From an uncultured Peptoniphilaceae bacterium (GTDB lineage: Bacteria; Bacillota; Clostridia; Tissierellales; Peptoniphilaceae): DNA of 48,484 nucleotides. Below the pieces are notes generated by a model, which was given only the letters and a program-made list of their open reading frames with translations, searched no databases and had not been told where the DNA came from. Below are positions 16,801 through 26,029 of the stretch, piece by piece. The translations under genes were made by a program, and so were the position numbers. Location of the stretch: the NCBI GenBank assembly GCA_943912255.1, contig CALTTP010000010.1, positions 1 through 48,484 of the forward strand. The letters are read 5' to 3'. Position 1 is the first letter of the stretch. Every line of letters begins with the position of its first letter.

Positions 16801-18879
16801 ATGGGAAGAGAGTATTCTTTAGACAATACCAGAAATATTGGTATCATGGCACATATTGATGCCGGAAAGACTACAACAACCGAACGTATCCTATACTATA
16901 CGGGGAAAATCCATAAAATCGGGGACACCCATGATGGGGCTGCTCAAATGGACTGGATGGTTCAAGAGCAGGAAAAAGGGATTACCATAACTTCAGCTGC
17001 TACGACTTGTATCTGGAAAGATAATAGAATCAACATTATTGACACTCCAGGACACGTTGACTTTACAGTAGAAGTAGAAAGATCACTTAGAGTATTAGAC
17101 TCTGCAATAGCTTTATTTGATGCTAAAAGCGGTGTTGAACCTCAATCTGAAACCGTATGGAGACAAGCGGACAAATATGGAGTACCAAGAATTTGTTTTA
17201 TAAACAAGATGGATGCAACAGGTGCAGACTATTTTGAGTCTATTAAGACAATCAAGGACAAACTAGGAGCAAATCCAGTTCCATTGGAAATACCTATAGG
17301 AGCTGAACAGGACTTCGTAGGAGTTGTTGACTTGATTACAATGCAATCAACTGTTTATAAAAACGACTTGGGAACTGAAATTGAAGTTGGAGAAATTCCT
17401 GCAGACTTAAAGGAGTTAGCAGAAGAATATAGATCAAACCTTCTTGAAAACATTGCAGATCATGACGAAGATCTTATGATGAAATACCTTGAAGGTGAAG
17501 AAATCACAGAAGAAGAGATTAAAAGAGCAATCAAAACAGCTACAGTTAATCTTTCAATAAACCCTGTGCTTTGTGGTTCAGCATATAAGAACAAGGGTGT
17601 TCAACCTCTACTAGATGCAATAGTAGACTATATGCCTTCACCACTTGATGTTCCAAGCATTAAAGGTATTGACCCTGACACAGAAGAAGAGATTTCTAGA
17701 CCTTCATCTGATGAAGAGCCATTCTCTGCATTAGCCTTTAAAGTAGTTTCTGACCCATATGTAGGAAAGTTAACATACTTTAGAGTTTATTCAGGATGTT
17801 TAGAAGCTGGTTCATATATATATAACTCATCAAAGGGTAAGAGAGAAAGAATGGGTCGTATATTGATGATGCATGCAAACAAAAGAGAAGAAGTAGACAC
17901 TGTATATGCAGGGGATATCGCTGCAGCAGTTGGACTTAAAGACACTGGAACTGGTGACACACTTTGTGATAATGACAATCAGATAATTCTTGAAAAGATG
18001 GAATTCCCTGAACCAGTTATTTCCGTTGCAATAGAGCCAAAAACAAAAGCATCTCAAGAAAAGATGAGTGTAGCGTTAGCTAAACTATCAGAAGAAGACC
18101 CAACATTTACAACACATACCAATGAAGAGACAGGACAAACTATAATCTCAGGTATGGGAGAACTACACCTTGAAATTATCGTAGACAGACTTCTAAGAGA
18201 GTTTAAAGTAGAAGCTAATATAGGTAACCCACAAGTTTCCTATAGAGAGTCCATCACCAAAGAAGCTGAAGCTGAAGGTAAGTACATCAAGCAGTCAGGT
18301 GGTAGAGGACAATATGGACACGCTAAGATTAGAATTGAACCACAAGAACCTGGAGCAGGTTTTGAATTTGTTAACGCCATTGTCGGTGGGGTTATACCAA
18401 AAGAATATATAGGTTCAGTACAACAAGGTATCGAAGAAGCTTCTAAGACAGGTATCCTAGGAGGATTCCCTGTACTTGACATCAAAGTTACACTTTATGA
18501 TGGATCATATCACGATGTTGACTCTTCAGAAATGGCATTTAAGATTGCCGGATCCATGGCCCTTAGAGCCGCTTTAGAAAAAGCTGGTCCAACATTATTA
18601 GAGCCGATGGAAAAAGTTGAAATTACAACTCCAGACGAATACCTAGGAGATGTAATGGGAGACATTAACTCAAGAAGAGGAAAAATCCAAGGAATGAACC
18701 CTAAAAATGGAGTTCATATACTTGATGCATATGTTCCACTATCAGAGATGTTTGGATATGCAACAGACCTTCGTTCAAACACACAAGGTCGTGCAACCTA
18801 CTCAATGATGTTCGACCATTATGAAAAAGTACCTGCAACCATAGCAGAAAAAGTACTTGGCGATAAAGACAAACAATAA
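16801..18879 (+). CDS. fusA: Elongation factor G
   Basis: The 692-residue translocase GTPase has G1 AHIDAGKT, switch II DTPGHVDF and NKMDATG near the N-terminus, followed by the usual domains II-V (GGRGQYGH in domain IV). EF-G drives ribosome translocation and recycling. Length is normal. RBS GGGAAGGAG precedes the ATG. It is followed by tuf after 22 bases. Confidence 0.98.
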   Translation: MGREYSLDNTRNIGIMAHIDAGKTTTTERILYYTGKIHKIGDTHDGAAQMDWMVQEQEKGITITSAATTCIWKDNRINIIDTPGHVDFTVEVERSLRVLDSAIALFDAKSGVEPQSETVWRQADKYGVPRICFINKMDATGADYFESIKTIKDKLGANPVPLEIPIGAEQDFVGVVDLITMQSTVYKNDLGTEIEVGEIPADLKELAEEYRSNLLENIADHDEDLMMKYLEGEEITEEEIKRAIKTATVNLSINPVLCGSAYKNKGVQPLLDAIVDYMPSPLDVPSIKGIDPDTEEEISRPSSDEEPFSALAFKVVSDPYVGKLTYFRVYSGCLEAGSYIYNSSKGKRERMGRILMMHANKREEVDTVYAGDIAAAVGLKDTGTGDTLCDNDNQIILEKMEFPEPVISVAIEPKTKASQEKMSVALAKLSEEDPTFTTHTNEETGQTIISGMGELHLEIIVDRLLREFKVEANIGNPQVSYRESITKEAEAEGKYIKQSGGRGQYGHAKIRIEPQEPGAGFEFVNAIVGGVIPKEYIGSVQQGIEEASKTGILGGFPVLDIKVTLYDGSYHDVDSSEMAFKIAGSMALRAALEKAGPTLLEPMEKVEITTPDEYLGDVMGDINSRRGKIQGMNPKNGVHILDAYVPLSEMFGYATDLRSNTQGRATYSMMFDHYEKVPATIAEKVLGDKDKQ

Positions 18880-18901
18880 TACTTCAAACAAGGGGGATAT
18901 A

Positions 18902-20095
18902 ATGGGAAAATCAAAATTTGAAAGAACAAAACCACATGTTAATATAGGAACAATTGGTCACGTAGACCACGGTAAAACCACATTAACAGCAGCAATCACA
19001 TACGTATTAAACAAGAGATTTGGATCAGGAGAATTCATTGACTATGCAAACATAGACAAAGCTCCAGAAGAAAGAGAAAGAGGAATAACAATCTCAACAT
19101 CTCACGTAGAATACGAAACAGACAAGAGACACTACGCACACGTAGACTGTCCAGGTCACGCTGACTACGTAAAGAACATGATTACAGGAGCAGCACAAAT
19201 GGACGGAGCAATCCTTGTAGTATCAGCTGCAGACGGTCCAATGCCACAAACAAGAGAACATATCCTACTAGGAAGACAAGTAGGAATACCAAAGATAATA
19301 GTATTCCTAAACAAAGAAGACCAAGTAGATGATCCAGAACTAATCGAATTAGTAGAAATGGAAGTAAGAGACCTACTAAACGAATACGAATACGACGGAG
19401 ACAACACACCAATTGTAGTAGGGTCAGCATTAAAAGCATTAGAAGATCCAGACGGAGAATGGGGAGACAAGATAGTTAAACTAATGGAAGAAGTAGACGA
19501 ATACATTCCAGAACCAGAAAGAGACACAGACCAACCATTCCTAATGCCAGTAGAAGATATCTTCTCAATCACAGGAAGAGGAACCGTAGCAACAGGAAGA
19601 ATCGAAAGAGGAACCCTAAAAGTTGGAGACAACGTAGAAATCGTAGGACTAACAGAAGAAAAGAGAACAGTAGTAGTAACAGGAGTAGAAATGTTCAAGA
19701 AGCTTCTAGAACAAGCAGAAGCAGGAGATAACATAGGAGCATTACTAAGAGGAGTTCAAAGAGAAGAAATCGAAAGAGGACAAGTATTAGCAGCTCCAGG
19801 AACAATTCACCCACACACAAAGTTCGAAGCAGAAGTGTATGTATTGACAAAAGATGAAGGAGGAAGACACACACCATTCTTCTCAGGATACAGACCACAA
19901 TTCTTCTTTAGAACAACAGACGTAACAGGAGACATCCAACTAGAAGAAGGCGTAGAAATGGTAATGCCAGGAGATAATGCAAAATTCATTATCGAACTAA
20001 TTACCCCAATCGCCATAGAAGAAGGACTACGTTTTGCCATCAGAGAAGGTGGAAGAACAGTAGGAGCCGGCGTTGTTACAAAGATAATGGAATAA
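18902..20095 (+). CDS. tuf: Elongation factor Tu
   Basis: The 397-residue GTPase delivers aminoacyl-tRNA to the ribosome. It shows GHVDHGKT (19-26), DCPGHADYV, NKED and GSALKAL, then GYRPQFFFRTTDVTG in the C-terminal part. The start ATG 18902 is fixed by AGGGGGAT; an upstream in-frame ATG at 18857 lies inside fusA. Codon use is much more uniform than in fusA: two-fold pyrimidine codons end mostly in C (AAC, GAC, TAC) and four-fold ones mostly in A (GTA, ACA, CCA), consistent with extreme expression. A strong terminator follows at 20107-20151. Confidence 0.98.
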   Translation: MGKSKFERTKPHVNIGTIGHVDHGKTTLTAAITYVLNKRFGSGEFIDYANIDKAPEERERGITISTSHVEYETDKRHYAHVDCPGHADYVKNMITGAAQMDGAILVVSAADGPMPQTREHILLGRQVGIPKIIVFLNKEDQVDDPELIELVEMEVRDLLNEYEYDGDNTPIVVGSALKALEDPDGEWGDKIVKLMEEVDEYIPEPERDTDQPFLMPVEDIFSITGRGTVATGRIERGTLKVGDNVEIVGLTEEKRTVVVTGVEMFKKLLEQAEAGDNIGALLRGVQREEIERGQVLAAPGTIHPHTKFEAEVYVLTKDEGGRHTPFFSGYRPQFFFRTTDVTGDIQLEEGVEMVMPGDNAKFIIELITPIAIEEGLRFAIREGGRTVGAGVVTKIME

Positions 20096-20106
20096 TAAAA
20101 AAATTG

Positions 20107-20151
20107 GAGAGTACAGCACTCATGTATGAGTGCTTGTACTCTCATTTTTTT
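20107..20151 (+). terminator. Terminator of the str operon
   Basis: An outer stem GAGAGTAC with GTACTCTC holds an inner palindrome AGCACTCATGTATGAGTGCT (20115-20134), and eight Ts follow. This is the strongest terminator in the window. Confidence 0.92.
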
Positions 20152-20152
20152 A

Positions 20153-20428
20153 AGAGGTTTTAAAAACCTCTAGAAATCGAAGGGTTTTCGAAGTTTTATA
20201 AACTTCGGGAAATTTTATTTAATGTAATGTTTAATTTTACATTCTGCCTAAAGGCAAAGAATGGTAATCAAAGTTTAATAAACTTTGGGAAATTTATTTA
20301 TTTGAATATTTCCCTTCCCTTTTAATCCCAACCCTTTTACCTCCATAAATTCAGGGACTAGTCGAGCACTCATGTATGAGTGCTTGAAAAACCCTGCTTA
20401 AAAAGTAGTAGGAAAGCTGTGGGCTTTC
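20153..20428 (+). repeat. Array of short inverted repeats after tuf
   Basis: The stretch holds at least six hairpins in a row: AGAGGTTT/AAACCTCT, GAAGTTT/AAACTTC, AATGTAA/TTACATT, CAAAGTTT/AAACTTTG, GGGAAAT/ATTTCCC, then a second exact copy of AGCACTCATGTATGAGTGCT (20365-20384) inside CAGGG/CCCTG, and AGGAAAGC-TGTG-GCTTTCCT (about 20409-20428). The GAAGTTT and CAAAGTTT hairpins are each followed by GGGAAATTTTATTT-like sequence, so they look like a diverged direct repeat. No coding frame is seen; 20429-20577 shows nothing clear. Confidence 0.65.
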
Positions 20429-20577
20429 CTCCAAGAAGCTTCACATTCGGACACTCCAACCACAGTCAAGTTAAAATCTGGTAGATAGAAATCAAGAATG
20501 AAAACTAATGTATAGGTAATTTGATATTGAGTGCTTAATCGTATCTCACATCTTGTACAGAACTAGAGCAACAAAAC

Positions 20578-20636
20578 TTGAATTTATTTTTTTTTTGATA
20601 TAATTAAATAAATTTAAACGTTACAAAAACGTTTAC
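20578..20636 (+). promoter_or_regulatory. Predicted promoter and inverted repeat before lipoprotein gene
   Basis: TTGAAT (20578-20583) and TATAAT (20599-20604) are 15 bases apart, with a T-run between. Just downstream an inverted repeat AAACGTT-ACAAA-AACGTTT (about 20617-20636) lies between the -10 and the RBS and could be an operator. Confidence 0.45.
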
Positions 20637-20654
20637 AAAAAAGGAGATGTTATT

Positions 20655-21065
20655 ATGAAAGTCACAACTAAAGTAAAAATTATCCTATTATGTCTGCTGT
20701 CTTTTTTGCTAGTTTCCTGTGGTAGCAAAAATGGTTACAAGGAAAATTTTGCCAACAAGAACTATGCTCATCTTTTTACTCAAGAAGATAAGGAATATTA
20801 TAGTGGTTCATCGGCCAATGTAATCATGTTTAAAGAGGACAAGGTAATTGTAAGTGAAATGGTAGAATCGGAAATGTATAAAACCAAAAAGAATAAGTCT
20901 GAATCAGGTCCACAGTTTTATTTAGATGAAAAAGAATATACAAGCCCAATCTATGACAAGGACAAAAAAGAGATAAAGGCTGAAGGCTTAGAAGATCCTA
21001 TTAGAGTAAAAGAAAATGGGAGAATTGAATACAAGGGTAAAACCTATTCTGAGGACGCTAAATAA
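20655..21065 (+). CDS. Putative lipoprotein of unknown function
   Basis: The 136-residue protein has a lipoprotein signal: basic N-terminus, hydrophobic 9-20, then LVSC with the acylated Cys22. The mature part is small, charged and lysine/glutamate rich, with no domain recognised. It would be anchored on the outer face of the membrane. The RBS AAGGAGATG precedes the ATG. It has its own predicted promoter and the next gene has another, so it is probably monocistronic. Confidence 0.75.
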   Translation: MKVTTKVKIILLCLLSFLLVSCGSKNGYKENFANKNYAHLFTQEDKEYYSGSSANVIMFKEDKVIVSEMVESEMYKTKKNKSESGPQFYLDEKEYTSPIYDKDKKEIKAEGLEDPIRVKENGRIEYKGKTYSEDAK

Positions 21066-21098
21066 AAAAATATCGGATATAATGAACAATATAAATCC

Positions 21099-21127
21099 TT
21101 GACAAATAAGATGTTAATATGTATTAT
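21099..21127 (+). promoter_or_regulatory. Predicted promoter of small membrane protein
   Basis: Consensus -35 TTGACA (21099-21104) and -10 TATTAT (21122-21127) with 17-base spacing, 31 bases before the ATG at 21159. Confidence 0.7.
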
Positions 21128-21158
21128 AAAATCAAAGTAAAAGTCACAGGAGAGTTTT

Positions 21159-21401
21159 ATGAAAAAGTCACAAATTTTATATCACATAATTGCAGTAGTT
21201 TTGTCGGTACTGGTGTTGTTCAATTATCATAATGTTTTATACAAGCTAATCCCTGTTCAAGGGGGAATGGAAGAGATTGTAATAACTCTTTTTACAATCT
21301 ATGCCATGGAAAAACTTTTGAATTTTATTAAGTACCTATTAATTGGTAAAAATGAAAAAGTTGAAAAATTCTTAGATTCTTTAAAGGGAATTGATGAATA
21401 A
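21159..21401 (+). CDS. Small membrane protein of unknown function
   Basis: The 80-residue protein has two likely membrane helices (about 7-24 and 38-62) and a charged, soluble C-terminal tail (KNEKVEKFLDSLKG). The RBS AGGAGAG and a consensus promoter support it as real. No family is recognised. It precedes a decayed ABC exporter gene, but nothing links the two functionally. Confidence 0.65.
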   Translation: MKKSQILYHIIAVVLSVLVLFNYHNVLYKLIPVQGGMEEIVITLFTIYAMEKLLNFIKYLLIGKNEKVEKFLDSLKGIDE

Positions 21402-21482
21402 GTTTTATTAACAAGATGAATTGCAAATAATAATGCGACACTCTATAACATACTAAGTTCATGCAAAAATACTTCAAATTTC

Positions 21483-23074
21483 TTGGGGGACAGTGAAAAG
21501 GTTATGTCTTTTTATAGGCTTTTTAATAAGTATTTAATGAAGTACAAATCAAAACTATTCATATATTTTGCTTTAGGATTAGTGACTACAGTGCTAAATT
21601 TAACATCACCATACATAATAAGTAATTATACGGATATTCTAATAGAATCAAAATCTTTGATTAAAGTTAAGCAATATGGAATTCTATTTGCCTTGATAAA
21701 TATCCTCTTACTATTATTTTCATACTTAGAACAAAGAGTATATTTAAAGATGCAACTACAAGCTTCTTTTCTTTTAAATAGGGATCTTTTAAACCACTAT
21801 CAAAACATTTCTCTTACTTGTTCTGAAAAATTTGACAAGTCATATATTACACAGCAATTCAATAATGACTCCAACCTATTAACCATATTTCTACTAGACT
21901 TGATAAAGAAATTAATTCCTAATATAATATTGGTATTAGTCTCAAGTTATATATTATTTATGTTAAACAAGTTAATCTTTGTTATTGTATTTTTGTCTAC
22001 ATTACTTTACGTAGGTCTGTTCACGTTTATGAGAAAAGAACTATATATCGTTAATAATAGGCTTTTAAAAAGCAAATCGGATTATTTTTATAATTCCTTT
22101 AGATAAATAGATAATGTAAAATCAGTCAAAATACAAGGTATTCAAAGAGAATTAATTTCTTCTTTAGTTAAGTCTTTTAATATATTGACAACCGCTGCAA
22201 AGAGGCACCTTAACATTGAATATCTTTATTCAAGTTTAGATAATATTGTTCAAACTGTGTTACAAATCTTTGCCTTTATATTTGGCGGCTACTTGGTAAT
22301 AACAAGTCAACTAACAGTTGGCAAACTGATATTAATTACAGTGTTCTTTAACTATATACTATCAACCCTCAATTATTTTTTTGGTTTGGGAGAAGAAATA
22401 CAGATGGCTAGGACTATGCTAGACCGGACTAATGCGATTATGAATGTAAAACCAGAAACTAATGGAAAAACTATCCTTGATGACATTAACTCTATCAGTA
22501 TTAAAGAGCTTGTTTTTCCTATGAAGAAGGAAATGTCTTTAGAAACTTCAATTATGATTTTTATCCAATTAATATTTATTTAATAAAAGGTGAAAATGGT
22601 AAAGGAAAATCTACATTAGTAAATTTAATTTGTGGTTTATACATAGATGAGTTTACTGGGGAAATTTCTATGAATAATATCAATACAAAGGAAATAGATA
22701 TGGTTCACCTGAGAAAAGAAAAAATTTCTTTTGTAGAGCAAAAACCTTTCTTTTTTGAAGATAAAATTTCAACAATTATAAATTCTAATAATGAACATAA
22801 TATCATAACTGACCTAGGGTTTAGTTCAGATAGGATAAAATCAAAGATTGATGAAAAGAAATTATCTGGAGGAGAGTTACAGAAAATATCAATTTTGGCT
22901 GTATTATCCAAAAAAGCGTCTTTGATTATTTTTGATGAGCCAACTTCAAATATGGATAAAAAATCAAAGGAGTATTTCTTTGAGTATATACAAAAATTAA
23001 AAAAAGATAAGATAATAATCTTGATTAGCCATGAAGAAATTGGATTTCAACCAGATTATACAATAAATTTATAG
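21483..23074 (+). pseudogene. Broken ABC exporter (TM-NBD half-transporter)
   Basis: One reading of about 530 residues is split by two lesions. The membrane part (from ATG 21504 or TTG 21483) hits an in-frame TAA at 22104-22106 and resumes in the same frame with IDNVKSVKIQGIQRE. After ISIKELVFP the frame is lost at a run of five Ts (22513-22517); one more T would restore FSYEEGNVFRNF. The other frame then holds Walker A GENGKGKST (from 22589), signature LSGGELQ and Walker B LIIFDEPTSNMD. The intact form would be a homodimeric exporter like that at 42568-44208. It is probably inactive, though homopolymer sequencing error could explain the frameshift but not the TAA. Confidence 0.85.
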
Positions 23075-23153
23075 CATCAAAATTTTGATTCTTATCTAAG
23101 TATCCAGTTTTATTCTATTATATTGTGGTATATATATTTTACAGGAGGGCAAT

Positions 23154-23537
23154 ATGGAAGATTTAACTAAACAACTACTTGATTATTTTAAAAACAATGA
23201 TGTAGATCCTAACGATGTTTCTAAGTTCGTTGAGGACTTAAAGATTAACGTTTTGGATGAAATGTTTGGAGATGAAGGGGAATGGGTTTTAAAAAAGCTT
23301 GGAAATGTAGAATCCTTTGATAAGGAGAAAATTTATAATTCCATTGCTGTGACTTCTGATGAGGCAAAGGCTGGAATGACATCTTCTGATGTTAAGTTTG
23401 TGGTGGACCAAGTTCTTAAGATGATGAAGTCCATTAAAAGGAATGTCTATCCAACTAAGGAAATCAGGTCCTATGTTCAAAAGGCGTTGGAAGATAATGG
23501 TTTTATAAAAGTACTTAATCAATATAAAAGGGGATAG
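23154..23537 (+). CDS. Stand-alone ATP-cone-like protein
   Basis: The 127-residue protein has a C-terminal segment (about 50-125) that resembles the ATP-cone seen at the N-terminus of ribonucleotide reductase large chains and in NrdR. FDKEKIYNSI matches the FNKEKIIIAM of NrdA at 34640, and YPTKEIRSYVQKALEDNGF matches TVEEVQDLVEIVLIENKY. The first 45 residues form a small helical region of unknown role. No zinc ribbon is present, so this is not NrdR. RBS GGAGGG precedes the ATG and a T-tailed hairpin follows. A nucleotide-sensing role is inferred only from the domain. Confidence 0.7.
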   Translation: MEDLTKQLLDYFKNNDVDPNDVSKFVEDLKINVLDEMFGDEGEWVLKKLGNVESFDKEKIYNSIAVTSDEAKAGMTSSDVKFVVDQVLKMMKSIKRNVYPTKEIRSYVQKALEDNGFIKVLNQYKRG

Positions 23538-23548
23538 GGCGATTTAAG

Positions 23549-23584
23549 GCAAGCACTTAGCTTTATGAGGTGCTTGCTTTTTTA
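23549..23584 (+). terminator. Terminator of ATP-cone-like gene
   Basis: Stem GCAAGCAC-T with A-GGTGCTTGC, loop around TAGCTTTATG, followed by seven Ts. The stem shares the AGCACT core with other hairpins in the window. Confidence 0.85.
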
Positions 23585-23670
23585 CATAGAAAAGTCTTTC
23601 ATTTAACTAATTTTAATGGTGTATGAGTTAATTGTAAGAAAATTTTAAGAATTAGATTGGGTTCAATTCG

Positions 23671-23720
23671 TTGATTTTTCTCATCTTTAATCATATAATC
23701 AAATATAGGAATATATTTGA
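23671..23720 (+). promoter_or_regulatory. asnB promoter with operator-like inverted repeat
   Basis: TTGATT (23671-23676) and TATAAT (23694-23699) are 17 bases apart. From 23699 to 23720 there is a perfect inverted repeat, TCAAATATA-GGAA-TATATTTGA, starting at the last base of the -10 and covering the likely transcription start. It could be an operator or a 5' hairpin with a GNRA-type loop. Confidence 0.65.
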
Positions 23721-23732
23721 TTAGGAGATAGT

Positions 23733-25583
23733 ATGTGCGGATACGTTGGAATATATAAATTAAATAATTATAAAGAAGAAGATAATAGTTTTTTAGAGAA
23801 AATGTCTCAGGAGATCATTCATAGAGGCCCTGATTCCTATGGATATTTCTCTGATGACAGCATAGGTTTAGGTTTTAGAAGACTTGCCTTTTTAGATTTG
23901 ACTAAGAGGGGTAGACAACCTCTTTTTACTGATGATAATAAAAAGGTAATTTGTTTTAATGGAGAAATTTATAATCATGACGAAATACGTCAGGATTTAA
24001 TAAAGGAAGGCTATAGTTTTCATACTGAAACTGATACGGAAGTGCTATTAAAGGGCTACGACAGATATAAGGAAGGCATATTAGATAGAGTTCGTGGTAT
24101 GTTTGCCTTTACCGTTTGGGACCTTGAAAATAAAGAACTTTTCATAGCCAGAGATTTTTTTGGAATCAAGCCTATGTATTACACTACAAATACTAAGGAC
24201 GGTTCACTATTATTTGGATCTGAAATAAAGGCATTTTTAAAAAATCCAAATTTCAATAAGGAATTCAATGAAAAGGCATTAAAGCCCTTTTTGACAAATG
24301 AATATTCTGCCTATGAAGAAACATTCTTTAAGGGTGTATATAAATTAGAGGCTGGCAATTATTTGAAAGTTAAAGATGGAAAAATAGAAAAGGTCACTTA
24401 TTTTAAACCGGAAATCAACCCTACGAATAAGTCCTTAGACCAGTACATTGAGGATGTAGAGAAGGCTGTGGAGGAAACTGTAGCGCTTTATAAAAAAAGT
24501 CACTCTCCATTGGGTTGTTTTTTATCTGGTGGGGTGGACTCATCCTATATCTTCTCCCTTGCCCAAACGGACAAGACCTTTAGTGTTGGTTTTAAGGACT
24601 ATGACAAAGACTACAATGAAACCAATTTGGCAAAGGAACTGACAGAGATAAAGGGTAAAGAGAATTATAAAGTTCTTATTGACGCTGACGACTGTTTTGA
24701 CGCCCTTCCTAAAATTCAATACTATATGGACGAACCCCATGCTAATCTTTCAGCTGTTCCAATGTACTTTTTGTCACAATTGGCAGCAAGTCACGTCAAA
24801 GGGGTTCTTTCAGGAGAGGGCGCTGATGAACTTTTCGGTGGTTATTTTAGCTATGGAGAAACTAAAAACCTTCATAACTATAGAAAACTTCCCTTTGGTC
24901 TTAGACGTATAGTGAGAAATGTATCCTTGAAGATGAAAAATGGTAGAATTAGACGTTTTCTAACTAAAGGTGGAAGTCATTTGCATGAGGAATTTATTGG
25001 ACAGGCCAAGGTTTTTGAACCTTTATATGCTGAGGAAATTTTACAGAGCAAGTATAGAAAAGGAGAAAACCCCTATGAGGTTACGAAGGAGTTTTTCAAG
25101 GGTTTAGTAAACAAAACTACCCTGCAAAAGAAACAGCTTCTTGATATGAAATATTGGTTACCTGGAAATATATTACTAAAGGGTGACAAGATGAGCTCTT
25201 GTTGGAGTTTGGAAGTTAGAACGCCATTTTTAGATAAGAGGGTTTATGATGTTGCATCTTCAATACCTGATAAGTACAAGGTAAATGGAGATGACTTTAA
25301 AATTGCCCTTCGTAAAGCGGCAGAAGAAGTCATGCCAAAGGACTGGTCCAATAGAAAGAAAGTGGGCTTCCCCGTTCCTATAAGATACTGGTTAAGACAG
25401 GAAAAATACTATAATATTATGAAAGAAGAATTTAATTCTCCAACGGCTAAGGAGTTTTTCCATACTGAAATGCTTATGAAGCTATTAGATGACCATTTCC
25501 ACGAAAAGGCCATGAATCAAAGATTTTTGTGGACAGTGTATGTCTTTTTGATTTGGTATAAGGAATTCTTTATAAATAGATAG
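23733..25583 (+). CDS. asnB: Asparagine synthetase (glutamine-hydrolysing)
   Basis: The 616-residue enzyme makes asparagine from aspartate, glutamine and ATP. The N-terminal glutaminase domain uses Cys2 and shows HRGPDS (30-35) and FNGEIYNH (75-82). The synthetase domain has the pyrophosphate loop SGGVDS (265-270) and GEGADELFGGY further on. Length is normal for the AsnB type with a C-terminal extension (FLWTVYVFLIWY). RBS TTAGGAGAT precedes the ATG. It has its own promoter and a terminator at 25588-25620. A similar enzyme could amidate peptidoglycan precursors, but nothing nearby suggests that. Confidence 0.93.
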   Translation: MCGYVGIYKLNNYKEEDNSFLEKMSQEIIHRGPDSYGYFSDDSIGLGFRRLAFLDLTKRGRQPLFTDDNKKVICFNGEIYNHDEIRQDLIKEGYSFHTETDTEVLLKGYDRYKEGILDRVRGMFAFTVWDLENKELFIARDFFGIKPMYYTTNTKDGSLLFGSEIKAFLKNPNFNKEFNEKALKPFLTNEYSAYEETFFKGVYKLEAGNYLKVKDGKIEKVTYFKPEINPTNKSLDQYIEDVEKAVEETVALYKKSHSPLGCFLSGGVDSSYIFSLAQTDKTFSVGFKDYDKDYNETNLAKELTEIKGKENYKVLIDADDCFDALPKIQYYMDEPHANLSAVPMYFLSQLAASHVKGVLSGEGADELFGGYFSYGETKNLHNYRKLPFGLRRIVRNVSLKMKNGRIRRFLTKGGSHLHEEFIGQAKVFEPLYAEEILQSKYRKGENPYEVTKEFFKGLVNKTTLQKKQLLDMKYWLPGNILLKGDKMSSCWSLEVRTPFLDKRVYDVASSIPDKYKVNGDDFKIALRKAAEEVMPKDWSNRKKVGFPVPIRYWLRQEKYYNIMKEEFNSPTAKEFFHTEMLMKLLDDHFHEKAMNQRFLWTVYVFLIWYKEFFINR

Positions 25584-25587
25584 AGTA

Positions 25588-25620
25588 GAGGCATGTGTTA
25601 TTTCACATGCCTCTTATTTT
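25588..25620 (+). terminator. Terminator of asnB
   Basis: A 10-bp perfect stem GAGGCATGTG with CACATGCCTC is followed by TTATTTTAT. Confidence 0.85.
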
Positions 25621-26029
25621 ATAAAGTTATCTACTCTTTGATGGATTTATTTCTTCTTCTGTTCAATAAATATATGTCATATATAATTTTGATTAGAATG
25701 TAGACTCAGGAATATTTCATTATGGGATTAAAATGGTCTTTGATAATAAAATTCTCAGGTTTGAAGTCTCTAAGTAAAAAGCACATGAAAATCCTACTTC
25801 CAAATATTGCTAAAGTTCTTAACAAATACTCTATAAGGCTAATCCTTGTCAATATACCATACTATTCTTTTTGTTTTCATTATTACCTTTCTTATTATTA
25901 CATAACTTTAAATACTTTGTTTTTAGATGCTACATTCCTTTGATTTTTATAAATATATTCAATTTAGATATAATCAAACATTAACTCTAATTATTTGTTA
26001 TAATGTAGATAAGTAGATAGGAGGGTTTT
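25621..26029 (+). other. Gene-poor interval between asnB and hydrolase
   Basis: No convincing gene is seen in these about 400 very AT-rich bases. The longest open frame (25722-25943, 73 codons) has no RBS and no recognisable protein. A TATAAT at 25999-26004 is a likely -10 for the hydrolase, without a clear -35. Confidence 0.5.

Noticed and set aside
19165..19734. 189-codon antisense frame in tuf, plus 19182-19439, 19695-19898 and 19807-20145
   Set aside because: They result from the strongly biased tuf codons; no RBS and low-complexity Leu/Ser text.
25722..25943. 73-codon open frame between asnB and the hydrolase
   Set aside because: No RBS, no recognisable protein, very AT-rich; a decayed gene cannot be excluded.
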